From assembly GCF_004339675.1 (NCBI RefSeq), contig NZ_SLVM01000009.1:1-64000 (forward strand): a DNA stretch of 64,000 nt, read 5' to 3'. Positions within the stretch are counted from its first letter, which is position 1, and every line of letters starts with the position of its first letter. Under the pieces are notes generated by a model. The model was not told the DNA's origin. It saw only the letters and a list, made by a program, of their open reading frames with translations, and searched no databases. A program made the position numbers and the translations under genes. Positions 1-8,438 of this stretch are shown one piece after another. The stretch is from Rhodovulum steppense. Its GTDB lineage: Bacteria > Pseudomonadota > Alphaproteobacteria > Rhodobacterales > Rhodobacteraceae.

Positions 1-30
1 CGCCTCGGTCAGCCAGTAAAGATTGCTCAT
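1..30 (-). CDS. Transposase N-terminus, IS5-type (partial)
   Basis: Only ten codons are present, read on the minus strand from an ATG at 30-28 ([10 protein letters not shown]). The start 'MSN-L-x-WLT-(D/E)' is characteristic of one group of IS5-like transposases; this is recognition by eye, not a search. The DDE catalytic residues would lie beyond the left edge. The gene points away from the methyltransferase remnant that the element appears to have interrupted. Confidence 0.5.
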   Translation of the reverse strand, partial: MSNLYWLTEA

Positions 31-92
31 AGATCAGGTCTCCTCGCGGAGCCTGAATCACGCCAAAGACCTGAAATCAATGGGTCTGGAGC
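1..92 (-). mobile_element. 5' end of an IS5-type insertion sequence (continues left of window)
   Basis: The minus strand from base 30 leftwards begins an open frame ([10 protein letters not shown]) that matches my memory of the N-terminus of IS5-family transposases common in Rhodobacteraceae. Bases 31-92 would be the non-coding terminus. The likely outer end lies near base 92, because a CTAA tetranucleotide (93-96), a typical YTAR target of this family, directly follows and methyltransferase-like coding begins right after it. The inverted repeat cannot be confirmed because the other IS end is outside the window, so the boundary is accurate only to a few bases. Confidence 0.6.
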
Positions 93-1156
93 CTAATCAA
101 CCGTTCGCTGCCTATGACGAGGAATATGTAAGAAGCAAATACACGGGCGTTGACCCTGATGGGCGCCGCTTCATGCTCGACAACCTCACTGGCCCAGGCG
201 GTGCAGCGAAAGGGAACGCCTATTATGAAGTAATGGGTGTTTCCCGACATTGGCGCTATAGCAAAGAGAACATGGCGCGATTGATAGTGGAGGGTCGGAT
301 TGTTCAACCGAAGCCCGGAGGAGTGCCGCGCTATAAGCGTTACCTTGATGAAATGCCCGGCGTTCCTTGCTCTGACTCGTGGGATGATATCCGACCGATC
401 AACTCCCAGGCCCAGGAACGCCTCGGCTACCCCACCCAGAAACCCGTGGCCCTTCTGGAACGCATCGTCGCCGCCTCGTCCAATCCCGGCGATCTGGTGC
501 TGGATCCGTTCTGCGGCTGCGGCACCACCGTCCACGCCGCCGAAAAGCTGGGTCGCCAGTGGATCGGCATCGACGTCACCCATCTGGCCATCGGCCTGAT
601 CGAGAAACGCCTGCGCGACGCCTTCCCCAAGGTGCAGTTCACCACCCATGGCGTGCCGCAGGATCTGGCCGGTGCCCGCGACATGGCAAATCGGGGGCGC
701 GAGGACAAGAACTACTATTTCGAGTTCGAGAAATGGGCGCTGTCCCTCATCAATGCCCAGCCCGGCAATCTGGGCAAGAAGGGCGCGGATCGCGGGATCG
801 ACGGCAACATCTATTTCGGCAAGACGTCGCGCGCCGTGGTCAGCGTCAAGGCGGGCGACAATGTCGGCGTTTCGATGATCCGCGACCTGCGCGGCGTGAT
901 CGAACGCGAAGGGGCCGAGATCGGCATCTTCCTGACCCTGACCCCGCCCAGGAAGACCATGACCGCCGAGGCCGCCGCCGCGGGGCTCTACCAGATGGAC
1001 GGCTTCGACCCCGTGCCCCGCATCCAGATCGTCACCATCGAAGAGGCGCTCGCGCTCCGCGACCGCGCCGTCAGGCTGCCCGCCCGCCGCGACGACACCT
1101 TCAAGCGCGCCGCGCGCGAAGAAGACCGCGGCGCACAGGGTCGGCTGGATCTCTGA
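93..1156 (+). pseudogene. DNA methyltransferase / Mrr-like nuclease fusion, 5'-truncated by an IS
   Basis: About 354 residues remain. They contain the C-terminal half of a beta-class N6/N4 DNA methyltransferase: a conserved GYPTQKP stretch, then the SAM-binding motif [10 protein letters not shown] and [14 protein letters not shown]. In this class the catalytic DPPY motif IV lies upstream of motif I, and it is absent here. The frame has a TAA at 17-19 and recognisable homology only starts near base 95. From about residue 220 a second domain resembles Mrr-type PD-(D/E)xK nucleases (GADRGIDG, then VVSVKAG). I infer that insertion of the neighbouring IS removed the promoter and first half, so neither modification nor a full restriction-modification activity is expected. 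The first 300 bases are visibly less GC-rich than the rest. Confidence 0.75.
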
Positions 1157-1270
1157 ACCGCGTGCCGCGCCCATCCGGCCCCGGCGACCCCCGTAGGGTG
1201 GGTGCCAACCCGTCCCGCCCCCCGTTGCGCGCCGCCCGCCCCGTTAACCGCCCGCCCCTCCGCAAAAGGT

Positions 1271-1303
1271 CATATGGAATTCATATGGAAATCATATGCG
1301 TTT
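1271..1303. repeat. Three tandem 11-bp units beginning CATATG
   Basis: CATATG occurs at 1271, 1282 and 1293, exactly 11 bases apart. The first two units read CATATGGAATT and CATATGGAAAT; the third is CATATGCGTTT. Each CATATG is a perfect palindrome, so with near-helical spacing the three sites would lie on the same DNA face. This is a clear AT-rich island in C-rich surroundings, about 230 bases upstream of nrdR. A protein-binding site array is one reading; which protein is unknown. Confidence 0.6.
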
Positions 1304-1429
1304 CCGATTGTCCCGGCCCTGCCGGACAAGCCCGTTAACCCCGAGTCGCGCCGCGTCGCGGTTCCCCGTCCCGCCCTCTGCCCGGGCCTCCCCGCCGGGG
1401 CGGCGGGGGCGTGATGCACCCTGTTTGCC

Positions 1430-1469
1430 CCATATCTAGGGGATGAAAAGGCCACTACCCAAATCCTTG
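1430..1469 (+). promoter_or_regulatory. Candidate pair of NrdR boxes upstream of nrdR
   Basis: CCATATCTAG at 1430-1439 matches 8 of 10 core positions of the known NrdR box core (CwAtATaTwG). CAAATCCTTG at 1460-1469 matches about 6 of 10, including both ends. The two are exactly 30 bases apart, close to the three-helical-turn spacing usual for paired NrdR boxes. This would mean autoregulation of nrdR. The second box is weak, so the call is tentative. Confidence 0.3.
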
Positions 1470-1523
1470 AGGCTCCCCTATAGTCGCTGTGGAAAACATT
1501 TCAGCACCACCGAGGGAGAGGCC

Positions 1524-1991
1524 ATGCGCTGCCCGTTCTGCGGAAATATCGACACTCAGGTGAAGGATTCACGCCCCGCCGAAGACCATGTGGCGATCCG
1601 GCGACGCCGCTTCTGCCCGGCCTGCGGCGGGCGTTTCACCACCTATGAGCGGGTGCAGTTGCGCGATCTCGTGGTCATCAAGTCGAACGGACGGCGCGAG
1701 GATTTCGACCGCGACAAGCTGGAACGCTCGGTCCGTATCGCATTGCAGAAACGCCCCGTCGATCCCGAGCGGATCGACCAGATGGTGTCGGGCATCGTGC
1801 GGCGGCTGGAAAGCATGGGCGAGACCGACATCCCCTCGAAGACCATCGGCGAGATCGTGATGGAGGCGCTGGCCCGGATCGACACCGTCGCATATGTGCG
1901 ATTTGCCAGCGTATACAAGAACTTCCAGGCGGCGGACGATTTCGACAAGTTCGTGAGCGAGCTTCGCCCCGGCGCCGCGGCCGAGGAGTGA
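1524..1991 (+). CDS. nrdR: Transcriptional repressor NrdR
   Basis: This 155-residue protein is the ATP/dATP-sensing repressor of ribonucleotide reductase genes. A zinc ribbon (Cys3, Cys6, Cys31, Cys34) is followed by an ATP-cone domain (from [12 protein letters not shown]). The length is normal for the family. I chose the ATG at 1524 because MRCPFCG is the canonical N-terminus and GAGGGAGAG lies just upstream; a longer in-frame opening exists but adds unconserved residues. The stop overlaps the GTG start of ribD, so the pair is translationally coupled, an arrangement common in proteobacteria. Confidence 0.95.
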   Translation: MRCPFCGNIDTQVKDSRPAEDHVAIRRRRFCPACGGRFTTYERVQLRDLVVIKSNGRREDFDRDKLERSVRIALQKRPVDPERIDQMVSGIVRRLESMGETDIPSKTIGEIVMEALARIDTVAYVRFASVYKNFQAADDFDKFVSELRPGAAAEE

Positions 1992-3088
1992 GCGCAAGGG
2001 ACGACGCGCGGTTCATGGCGCTGGCGCTGGCGCTGGGCGCGCGCGGGCAGGGGCGGGTCTGGCCGAACCCCGCCGTCGGCTGCGTGATCGTGAACGGGGG
2101 ACGGATCGTCGGGCGCGGCTGGACCGCGCCGGGCGGGCGGCCGCATGCGGAACCCCTGGCGCTGGCCCAGGCGGGCGCGGCGGCGCGCGGGGCCACGGCC
2201 TATGTCAGCCTGGAGCCCTGTGCCCATCACGGCGCGACGCCGCCCTGCGCCGAGGCGCTGGTGGCGGCGGGCGTGGCCCGCGTGGTCACCGCGCTGGAAG
2301 ACCCCGATCCCAGGGTGGCCGGGCGCGGCCATGCGATCCTGCGCGCGGCCGGCATCGCGGTCGAGACCGGCGTATTGGCCGAGGCCGCCCGGCGCTCGCA
2401 TCGCGGCTTCCTGCTGAACCGGATCGAGGGACGGCCCGCGGTCACGCTGAAACTGGCCACGTCGTTCGACGGGCGGATTGCCACCGCGACGGGCGAAAGC
2501 CGCTGGATCACCGGCGAGGGCGCGCGACGCCTGGTCCATGCCCAGCGCGCCCGGCATGACGCGGTGATGGTGGGGGGCGGCACCGCGCGGGCCGACGATC
2601 CGGATCTGACCGTGCGGGGTCTGGGCGTGGCGCATCAGCCGGTGCGCGTGGTGCTGTCCCGGCGGCTCGACCTGCCGGCGGAGGGGCGGCTTGCGACGAC
2701 GGCCGCTGCGGTGCCGCTGTGGCTGTGCCATGGCCCCGATGCCACGCCCGACCGCCGCAGTCACTGGCAAGGGCTGGGCGCGCGGCTGATCGAGGGGACC
2801 ATCGGCCCGGGCGGTCAGCTCGACCCGGCCGCGGTGCTGCGCGCGCTGGGCGCGGCGGGGCTGACGCGGGTGTTCTGCGAGGGCGGCGGCAGCCTGGCCG
2901 CCGCGCTGCTGTCGGCGGGTCTGGTGGACGAGCTTGTCGGTTTTACCGCCGGGCTGGCGCTGGGCGCCGAGGGGCGGCCTGCGCTGGGCGCGCTGGGGCT
3001 GGCGCGGCTGGCCGAGGCGCCACGATTCCGCCTGATCGAGACCCGCGCCATCGGCGGCGACGTGATGCATCGCTGGGAACGGGCCTGA
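1988..3088 (+). CDS. ribD: Riboflavin biosynthesis deaminase/reductase RibD
   Basis: This bifunctional enzyme of 366 residues carries out the second and third steps of riboflavin synthesis from GTP: deamination of the pyrimidine, then NADPH-dependent reduction of the ribose side chain. The N-terminal deaminase domain has the zinc signature HAEPLAL (about residue 52) and [11 protein letters not shown] (about 77-87). The C-terminal reductase domain contains [12 protein letters not shown] and [13 protein letters not shown]. Translation starts at GTG 1988, overlapping the nrdR stop by four bases. The other rib genes lie 3 kb downstream on the same strand, separated by aqpZ and a minus-strand export gene. 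Confidence 0.95.
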   Translation: MSARDDARFMALALALGARGQGRVWPNPAVGCVIVNGGRIVGRGWTAPGGRPHAEPLALAQAGAAARGATAYVSLEPCAHHGATPPCAEALVAAGVARVVTALEDPDPRVAGRGHAILRAAGIAVETGVLAEAARRSHRGFLLNRIEGRPAVTLKLATSFDGRIATATGESRWITGEGARRLVHAQRARHDAVMVGGGTARADDPDLTVRGLGVAHQPVRVVLSRRLDLPAEGRLATTAAAVPLWLCHGPDATPDRRSHWQGLGARLIEGTIGPGGQLDPAAVLRALGAAGLTRVFCEGGGSLAAALLSAGLVDELVGFTAGLALGAEGRPALGALGLARLAEAPRFRLIETRAIGGDVMHRWERA

Positions 3089-3265
3089 CCGGCGCGGTCC
3101 TCCGTCAAGGCGCTTGCGTCCTGCGACAAACTGCCACAATCCTTTTGCATCCTCCGGGCCAGGCCGCGGAGGATGCGTGTATTCGGACCAGTGCGGGGCC
3201 GTCTTCGGGCGGAGTTTTCCCGAGTTTCAGGACGCCCAGTATTTCAACGCTCCAAAAGGTGCGAC

Positions 3266-3955
3266 ATGATCAAGAAACTATCGGCCGAATTCTTCGGCAC
3301 ATTCTGGCTCGTCTTCGGCGGCTGCGGCAGCGCGGTGCTGGCGGCGGGCTTTCCAGACCTCGGGATCGGCTTTGTCGGCGTCTCCATCGCCTTCGGTCTG
3401 ACCGTGATGACCATGGCCTATGCGGTCGGTCATATCTCGGGCGGCCATTTCAACCCCGCCGTCTCGCTGGGCCTTGCGCTGGGCGGCCGCTTCGGCTGGG
3501 GCGAGTTGCTGCCCTATTGGGCGGCGCAGGTGGTGGGCGGCTTTGCGGCGGCGGTGGTGCTGTTCCTCATCGCCTCGGGCGCGCCCGACTGGACGGCGGG
3601 CGGTTTTGCCTCGAACGGCTATGGCACGCTCTCGCCGGGGGGCTATGGCATGGTCGCCGCGCTGCTGGCCGAGATCGTGCTGACCGCGGCCTTCCTCATC
3701 ATCATCCTGGGCTCGACCTCGGCGCGCGCCCCGGCTGGCTTTGCGCCCATCGCGATCGGGCTTGGGCTGACGCTGATCCACTTGGTTTCGATCCCGGTGA
3801 CCAACACCTCGGTCAACCCGGCGCGCTCGACTGCCGTGGCAGTCTTTGCCGAGACCGGGGCGCTGGGCCAGCTCTGGCTGTTCTGGGTGGCGCCGCTGAT
3901 CGGGGCGGCCATCGGTGCGCTGATCTGGAAGGCGCTGCTGTCCGACGACGCCTAG
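3266..3955 (+). CDS. aqpZ: Aquaporin Z (MIP family water channel)
   Basis: A 229-residue inner-membrane channel with six hydrophobic segments and the two MIP signature half-helices, HFNPAVS (about residues 61-67) and VNPARS (about 182-187). The selectivity-filter context [11 protein letters not shown] and the overall length fit the water-specific AqpZ branch rather than glycerol facilitators. The ATG at 3266 gives the usual N-terminus [16 protein letters not shown]; the frame is open further upstream but without homology. It stands alone between ribD and the convergent capsule remnant. Confidence 0.93.
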   Translation: MIKKLSAEFFGTFWLVFGGCGSAVLAAGFPDLGIGFVGVSIAFGLTVMTMAYAVGHISGGHFNPAVSLGLALGGRFGWGELLPYWAAQVVGGFAAAVVLFLIASGAPDWTAGGFASNGYGTLSPGGYGMVAALLAEIVLTAAFLIIILGSTSARAPAGFAPIAIGLGLTLIHLVSIPVTNTSVNPARSTAVAVFAETGALGQLWLFWVAPLIGAAIGALIWKALLSDDA

Positions 3956-3996
3956 TCGGATGAACCTGCCCCCGGCCCGTCGCCCGGGTCGGGGCG

Positions 3997-4634
3997 CTAG
4001 CGCCAGAGCCAGGCATGGGCGGCCAGCGCGCCGGGGGTGTCGATCTGCGCCATCGCCAGCATCTCGCGGAAGGTGCCGGCATCCGCGCCGCTTGTGCCGA
4101 CCGAGGCATCGCCCCGGCTCTGGTCGATCACCAGAACATAGCCGGGTTCGGGAACCGGTCTGGCCGGGTCGAAGCCCGTGTATTTGCTCAGATGCCCTGC
4201 CTGAGCCGCCCGATGGCCGCCCGTGTCCGGTCCAGCAGCGCGGTGTCGTCCAGCGGGTGGGTGGCCAGCAGATGTTCCAGATCGGACGGGCAGGACGGGT
4301 CGAAATGCACCCCCCCGCCGGTCGGGCATCAGCCCCAGCGGCCCGCCCGCACCCCGCGCCCGCCCCGGCAGGACCGAGAGCGCAGGAACGCATCCTCGAT
4401 GCGCAGAACGCCCGCCTTGCGAGCCGTCGCCACCGCAAGCCCGCGCCCCGCACTCGGCCGCGCGCCCCAGACTGCCACCAGATCGTCGGGGCCGGGCAGG
4501 CCAAGCCGGATCTCGTGGCCGGCCAGCATCAGGATGCGCCGCACCCGCCGCCCGGTCAGGAAGCCGCCATTGAAAACGAAAAGCCGCCGAGGGATCTGCC
4601 CCCCGGCGGCGTCGCTATCGCGGTCGGGGCGCAT
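3997..4634 (-). pseudogene. kpsC: KpsC-like capsule polysaccharide transferase, frameshifted remnant
   Basis: Read across frames, the minus strand encodes RLFVFNGGFLTGRRVRRIL, then VEDAFLRS-like (here RIEDAFLRS), LGLMPDRRGVHFDP, HLSKYTGFDP and VLVIDQSRGDASV, the order of the N-terminal half of KpsC-type beta-Kdo transferases. At least three small indels break it: a CT duplication near 4375-4383, one extra base in the C-run at 4310-4316, and one missing base near 4196-4206. Homology then stops at 'DTPGALAAHAWLWR' with a TAG, leaving about 215 of the usual 600 or more residues. It starts 8 bases after the stop of the export gene and was probably in its operon. Both neighbours are intact, which argues against general sequencing error. 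Confidence 0.75.
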
Positions 4635-4642
4635 CGCCCCGG

Positions 4643-5779
4643 TCAGTTGCCGTCCGCAAGGTTGGTCAGGTTGTTCGCCGTGCCCGCCGTGCCCGTGATC
4701 GCGTTCAGCGTCTTCTGCCACTGCACGAAGGGCGCCTCGGTCACATAGACCGTGTCACCGTCGCGGATCGCGAAATCGCGGGCCAGGAACATCCCGTTGG
4801 GCTGGGTCAGATCCAGCACATAGACCATGCGCTGTTCGCCGATCAGGTCGGCGCGGCCCAGAACCATCTGGGCCACCTCTTGCGATTCGTTGCGCATCAC
4901 GAAGACGCCCTTGGGATCGGCCAGCCCGGTATTCAGCCCGCCCACCTGGGCGATCGCCTCGATCGCCGACAGGTTCTGCGTCTCGAACGGAACCCGGCGC
5001 TGGGCACCCATCGCGCCGAGCGCGGTAAAGGCGCGGGTGTCGCGCTCGACGAGGATGCGGTCGCCGTTGCGCAGGGCGATGTCGATCTGGGGGTGGCTGT
5101 AGAGATCCTGGAACCAGACATCGCCGCGCTGGCTGCCGCGCAGCACCGAGATGCGCGCCACTTCGGGCGGGATCGAGAGGCCGCCTGCGGTGGCCAGCAT
5201 GCCGGAGAGCGTGCGGTTGGGGCGCTGGATCGGGTAGACGCCCTGGCCCGCGACGCCGCCCACGACCGATACGGTCGCCCCGTCGCCCGCCAGCCTGCGC
5301 ACCACGACCTGCGGATCGGGGGTCTGGGCGTCGAGCTTCTCGGTCACGATCTGACGCAGCCGCTCGGGCGTGTTGCCCGCCGCGCGGATCCGCCCGGCAT
5401 AGGGAATGAAGATGAACCCTGCATCGTCCACCTGCACCTCGTTCAGCAGCGCGGCGCTGGCGCCCTGGCGGGCAAGGATTCCATCGTCGACATTCTCGTA
5501 GACGGTCAGACCCAGAACGTCGCCCGGCTGGATGATGTCGGCGGTGACGAGGCCTGCGCCGCGGAACTCGGGCGGAAAGCCGATGGCCGGGACCACCGCG
5601 GTTGCCCGTGTCACATGGTCATTGACCGCGACCACAAAGGAATCGCCCTGTTTCTGGATCGCTCCGGAAAAGATCTCGCGCTTGTTGGGGCCTGAGCGCG
5701 GCAGGCCGCAGGCACTCACGGTCGCCACGAGGGCAAGAAGGGCCACGGCCCTCGCCCCCCGGGAATACATGACTCTCAC
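4643..5779 (-). CDS. Wza/KpsD-type polysaccharide export outer-membrane lipoprotein
   Basis: A 378-residue lipoprotein precursor. The signal ends in the lipobox VSAC (about residues 21-24), followed by a Poly_export domain (IIQPGDVLGLTVYENVDDGI... GFIFIPYAGRIRAAG, about 85-165) and SLBB-type repeats (VVGGVAGQGVYPI, about 175; DGDTVYVTEAP near the C-terminus). Proteins of this family form the outer-membrane channel for capsular or exopolysaccharide export, and DUF-Kps/Wzz partners normally lie nearby. Here the only neighbour is a decayed kpsC, so the export gene may be a leftover or may serve a polysaccharide locus elsewhere. An alternative ATG lies three codons downstream. Confidence 0.88.
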   Translation of the reverse strand: MRVMYSRGARAVALLALVATVSACGLPRSGPNKREIFSGAIQKQGDSFVVAVNDHVTRATAVVPAIGFPPEFRGAGLVTADIIQPGDVLGLTVYENVDDGILARQGASAALLNEVQVDDAGFIFIPYAGRIRAAGNTPERLRQIVTEKLDAQTPDPQVVVRRLAGDGATVSVVGGVAGQGVYPIQRPNRTLSGMLATAGGLSIPPEVARISVLRGSQRGDVWFQDLYSHPQIDIALRNGDRILVERDTRAFTALGAMGAQRRVPFETQNLSAIEAIAQVGGLNTGLADPKGVFVMRNESQEVAQMVLGRADLIGEQRMVYVLDLTQPNGMFLARDFAIRDGDTVYVTEAPFVQWQKTLNAITGTAGTANNLTNLADGN

Positions 5780-6106
5780 TGCTCGGCGTCCTTGTTCTTG
5801 CTTGAAACTGCCTCAGGGTCGTCCCGGACAGCTTGGAACTGTCACGATATTTTGCGCTTACGATACAGGGCCGCGGGTCTTCGGGCCAGCCCCGTCCTTG
5901 CGCCTCTGTTCCGGCAAGTCGAAGGTGTTGCCTGTCCGCCGCGCCGGGGAACGCCGCCGAAGGCAGGAACCGGACGCGAACGGCATCCTGTCGGTCGCCG
6001 GGTATGTCAGCCGGTCGCGGTCCCGTGGCCTGTGTCCCCGCGGCGCTTGCCCTGCACGCGGCCAGCCGCTAGGTCGGGCGCAGAACCGCAGAAGGAGCCA
6101 AGCGCC
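5780..6106. other. Divergent intergenic region between export gene and ribE
   Basis: About 330 bases without a supported gene. The AT-richer part at 5830-5870 contains two ACGATA copies 16 bases apart and is the likely site of the divergent promoters. The remainder is GC-rich, with several possible hairpins (for example around 5870-5890). I checked specifically for an FMN riboswitch, expected before rib genes, and did not find its conserved core; see rejected items. Confidence 0.5.
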
Positions 6107-6709
6107 ATGTTCACCGGCATCATCACCGATATCGGCACCGTCCGCGCGCTGGAAAAGCGCGGCGACCTGACCGCGCGGATCGGCTGCGGCTATGCGCCCG
6201 AGACCATCGAGATCGGCGCCTCGATCGCCTGCGACGGCGTCTGCCTGACGGTGACCGACCGGGGCCGGGACGAGAGGGGCGGCTGGTTCGCGGTCTCGAT
6301 CTCGGCCGAGACGCTGTCCAAGACCAATCTGGGCGGTTGGGCCGAGGGGAGCCGGATGAACCTGGAACGCGCCTTGCGTGTCGGCGACGAACTGGGCGGG
6401 CATATCGTGTCGGGCCATGTCGACGGGCTGGCCGAGATCGTCGCGATGGTGGACGAGGGCGACAGCACGCGCATCACCTTTCGCGCGCCCGATGTGCTGG
6501 CGAAGTTCATCGCGCCCAAGGGCTCGGTCGCGCTGAACGGCACCTCGCTGACCGTGAACGAGGTCGAGGGCGCCAGCTTCGGCGTCAATTTCATCCCCCA
6601 TACCAAACAGGCCACGACCTGGGGGCTGGCGCGGGTGGGCGACCGGGTGAATCTGGAGATCGACACGCTGGCGCGCTATGTCGCCCGGCTGGCCGAGGCC
6701 GCGGGATAA
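6107..6709 (+). CDS. ribE: Riboflavin synthase, alpha chain
   Basis: A 200-residue enzyme that dismutates two 6,7-dimethyl-8-ribityllumazine molecules into riboflavin and the pyrimidine precursor. The two lumazine-binding repeats are visible: MFTGIITDIGTV with CDGVCLTV (first half) and HIVSGHVDG with LNGTSLTVNEV plus VNFIPHT (second half). The ATG at 6107 follows GAAGGAGCC with good spacing. It heads a ribE-ribB-ribH-nusB cluster. In E. coli nomenclature this is ribC/ribE depending on source; the call rests on the protein, not the symbol. Confidence 0.95.
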   Translation: MFTGIITDIGTVRALEKRGDLTARIGCGYAPETIEIGASIACDGVCLTVTDRGRDERGGWFAVSISAETLSKTNLGGWAEGSRMNLERALRVGDELGGHIVSGHVDGLAEIVAMVDEGDSTRITFRAPDVLAKFIAPKGSVALNGTSLTVNEVEGASFGVNFIPHTKQATTWGLARVGDRVNLEIDTLARYVARLAEAAG

Positions 6710-6776
6710 GCGCGCCCTCTGGCGCTCTGTCTTGCGATGGTCTATCTGCCTCGCGACAGCCAAAGACGGGCAGACC

Positions 6777-7895
6777 ATGACCACCGAGACCTCCGCATCC
6801 GATCAGGAAAACTTCCGCGACGCCATCTCCTCGACCGAGGAGATCCTTGAGGATGCGCGCAACGGGCGGATGTTCATCCTTGTCGATCACGAGGACCGCG
6901 AGAACGAGGGCGATCTGGTCATCCCCGCCCAGATGGCCACGCCCGAGGCGATCAATTTCATGGCCACCCATGGCCGCGGGCTGATCTGCCTGACGCTGAC
7001 CGGCCAGCGGGTCGATGCGCTGGGCCTGCCGCTGATGGCGTCCTACAATTCCAGCCGCCACGAGACCGCCTTCACCGTCTCGATCGAGGCGCGCGAGGGT
7101 GTGACCACCGGCATTTCCGCCCATGACCGCGCCCGCACCGTGGCCGTGGCCATCGACGCGGGCAAGACCGCGGCCGATATCGCCACGCCCGGCCATATCT
7201 TCCCGCTGCGCGCGCGCGATGGCGGCGTTCTGGTGCGTGCGGGCCATACCGAGGCGGCGGTCGATGTCGCGCGGCTGGCGGGGCTGAACCCCTCGGGCGT
7301 GATCTGCGAGATCATGAACGAGGACGGCTCGATGGCGCGGCTGCCCGACCTTGTGGCCTTTGCCCAGCGGCACGGACTCAAGATCGGCACGATTTCCGAC
7401 CTGATCGCCTATCGCCGCCGCCACGATAATCTGGTGAACGAAACCGCCGCGCGGCAAGTGACCTCGGCCCATGGCGGCGACTGGCTGATGCGCATCTTCG
7501 CCGATGTGACCCAGGGCGCCGAGCATGTGGTGCTGACCAAGGGCGACATCGCCGCACCCGGTCCGGTGCTGGTGCGGATGCACGCGCTTGACCCGTTGCA
7601 GGACGTGCTTGGCCTTGGGCCGCACCCCGCGGGCGAGCTTGCGCGCGCGATGGAGATCATTGCCGCCGAAGGGCGCGGTGTGGTCGTATTGCTGCGTGAC
7701 ACCACGATGAAGCTTGGCGGCGGCGGGGTCTCGCCCCAGACACTGCGCCAGTACGGGCTGGGCGCGCAGATCCTGGCCGCGCTGGGGCTGCATGAATTGA
7801 CGCTTCTGACCAATTCGCCCCTGCCGCGCGTCGTCGGGCTTGAGGGCTACGGGCTGTCCATAGCGGGCACCCGCAAGATCGAGATGGAGGGCTGA
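6777..7895 (+). CDS. ribB: 3,4-dihydroxy-2-butanone 4-phosphate synthase with degenerate GTP cyclohydrolase II domain
   Basis: A 372-residue protein. The N-terminal domain (about 20-215) is a complete DHBP synthase that makes the four-carbon precursor of riboflavin: [24 protein letters not shown], and [20 protein letters not shown] are present. The C-terminal 150 residues align with GTP cyclohydrolase II ([14 protein letters not shown]), but the three zinc cysteines of real RibA (pattern C-x10-C-x-C after VHSE) are missing, the region reading [17 protein letters not shown] expect DHBP synthase activity only, with RibA encoded elsewhere. The start at 6777 gives [11 protein letters not shown]; it lies 67 bases after ribE. 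Confidence 0.92.
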   Translation: MTTETSASDQENFRDAISSTEEILEDARNGRMFILVDHEDRENEGDLVIPAQMATPEAINFMATHGRGLICLTLTGQRVDALGLPLMASYNSSRHETAFTVSIEAREGVTTGISAHDRARTVAVAIDAGKTAADIATPGHIFPLRARDGGVLVRAGHTEAAVDVARLAGLNPSGVICEIMNEDGSMARLPDLVAFAQRHGLKIGTISDLIAYRRRHDNLVNETAARQVTSAHGGDWLMRIFADVTQGAEHVVLTKGDIAAPGPVLVRMHALDPLQDVLGLGPHPAGELARAMEIIAAEGRGVVVLLRDTTMKLGGGGVSPQTLRQYGLGAQILAALGLHELTLLTNSPLPRVVGLEGYGLSIAGTRKIEMEG

Positions 7896-7898
7896 GAC

Positions 7899-8438
7899 AT
7901 GGCCGACCAGGATCCCCACCACATCCTGCCGCTGCCCGTCTTTGACCGGCCGGTAAAGCTGCTGATCGCGGTCGCGCCCTTCTATCGCGACATTGCCGAG
8001 ATGCTGATCGCGGGCGCGCGGGCGAAACTGGACGCCGCGGGCGCCACCCATGACCTGATCGAGGTGCCCGGCGCGCTGGAACTGCCGCCCGCAATCGCGC
8101 TGGCGCATCGGCTGTCGAATTTCGACGGCTATGTGGCGCTGGGCTGCGTGATCCGCGGCGCGACCAGCCATTATGAAACCGTCTGCAACGACAGCTCGCG
8201 CGGGCTGATGCTGCTGGGGCTTCAGGGCGCGCTGATCGGCAACGGGATCCTGACCGTGGAAAACCACGAACAGGCGCTTGAACGGGCGAACCCCGCGGAC
8301 ATGGACAAGGGCGGCGGCGCGGCCGCGGCGGCGCTGCACCTGATCGCGCTGGCCCGGCGCTGGGGCGGCGAAACCCGTGGCGTCGGCTTCCGGCCCTCGG
8401 GCGGGTTCCAGATCGCCGAGGGGGCGGACCGCGCATGA
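7899..8438 (+). CDS. ribH: 6,7-dimethyl-8-ribityllumazine synthase
   Basis: A 179-residue lumazine synthase that joins the ribB product with the pyrimidine from RibD. Conserved elements are EVPGALELPPAIALA (about residues 52-66), GCVIRGATSHYETVCNDSSRG (about 83-103) and the GNGILTVENHEQALERA stretch with the catalytic-region residues. Three bases separate it from ribB, and its stop overlaps the nusB start (ATGA), showing a tight operon. A proline-rich N-terminal extension of about 15 residues and a C-terminal GFRPSGGF tail slightly exceed the family minimum, as in many alphaproteobacteria. Confidence 0.95.
   Translation: MADQDPHHILPLPVFDRPVKLLIAVAPFYRDIAEMLIAGARAKLDAAGATHDLIEVPGALELPPAIALAHRLSNFDGYVALGCVIRGATSHYETVCNDSSRGLMLLGLQGALIGNGILTVENHEQALERANPADMDKGGGAAAAALHLIALARRWGGETRGVGFRPSGGFQIAEGADRA

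Larger units (their letters stand above)
1157..1523. other. Gene-free region upstream of nrdR
   Basis: No convincing coding frame in about 370 bases. The first part is C-rich and repetitive. It holds the three-fold CATATG repeat (1271-1303), a second GTTAACC-like stretch near 1334, a GC-rich run around 1385-1411, and then the presumed nrdR promoter with two candidate NrdR boxes (1430-1469). No good intrinsic terminator for the methyltransferase remnant is visible. Confidence 0.6.

Noticed and set aside
3278-4504. Long minus-strand frame antisense to aqpZ and extending through kpsC
   Set aside because: It only picks up one of the three frames of the decayed kpsC and otherwise mirrors the aquaporin gene.
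5780-6106. FMN riboswitch upstream of ribE
   Set aside because: The conserved core (GGGGCAGGGTGAAATTCC-like and ACCGGCGGT) is absent in the whole gap; hairpins seen there are ordinary GC-rich pairings.
5792-6106. N-terminal extension of riboflavin synthase by about 105 codons
   Set aside because: Family N-terminus MFTGII begins at 6107 with a good ribosome-binding site; the extension is arginine-rich and without homology.
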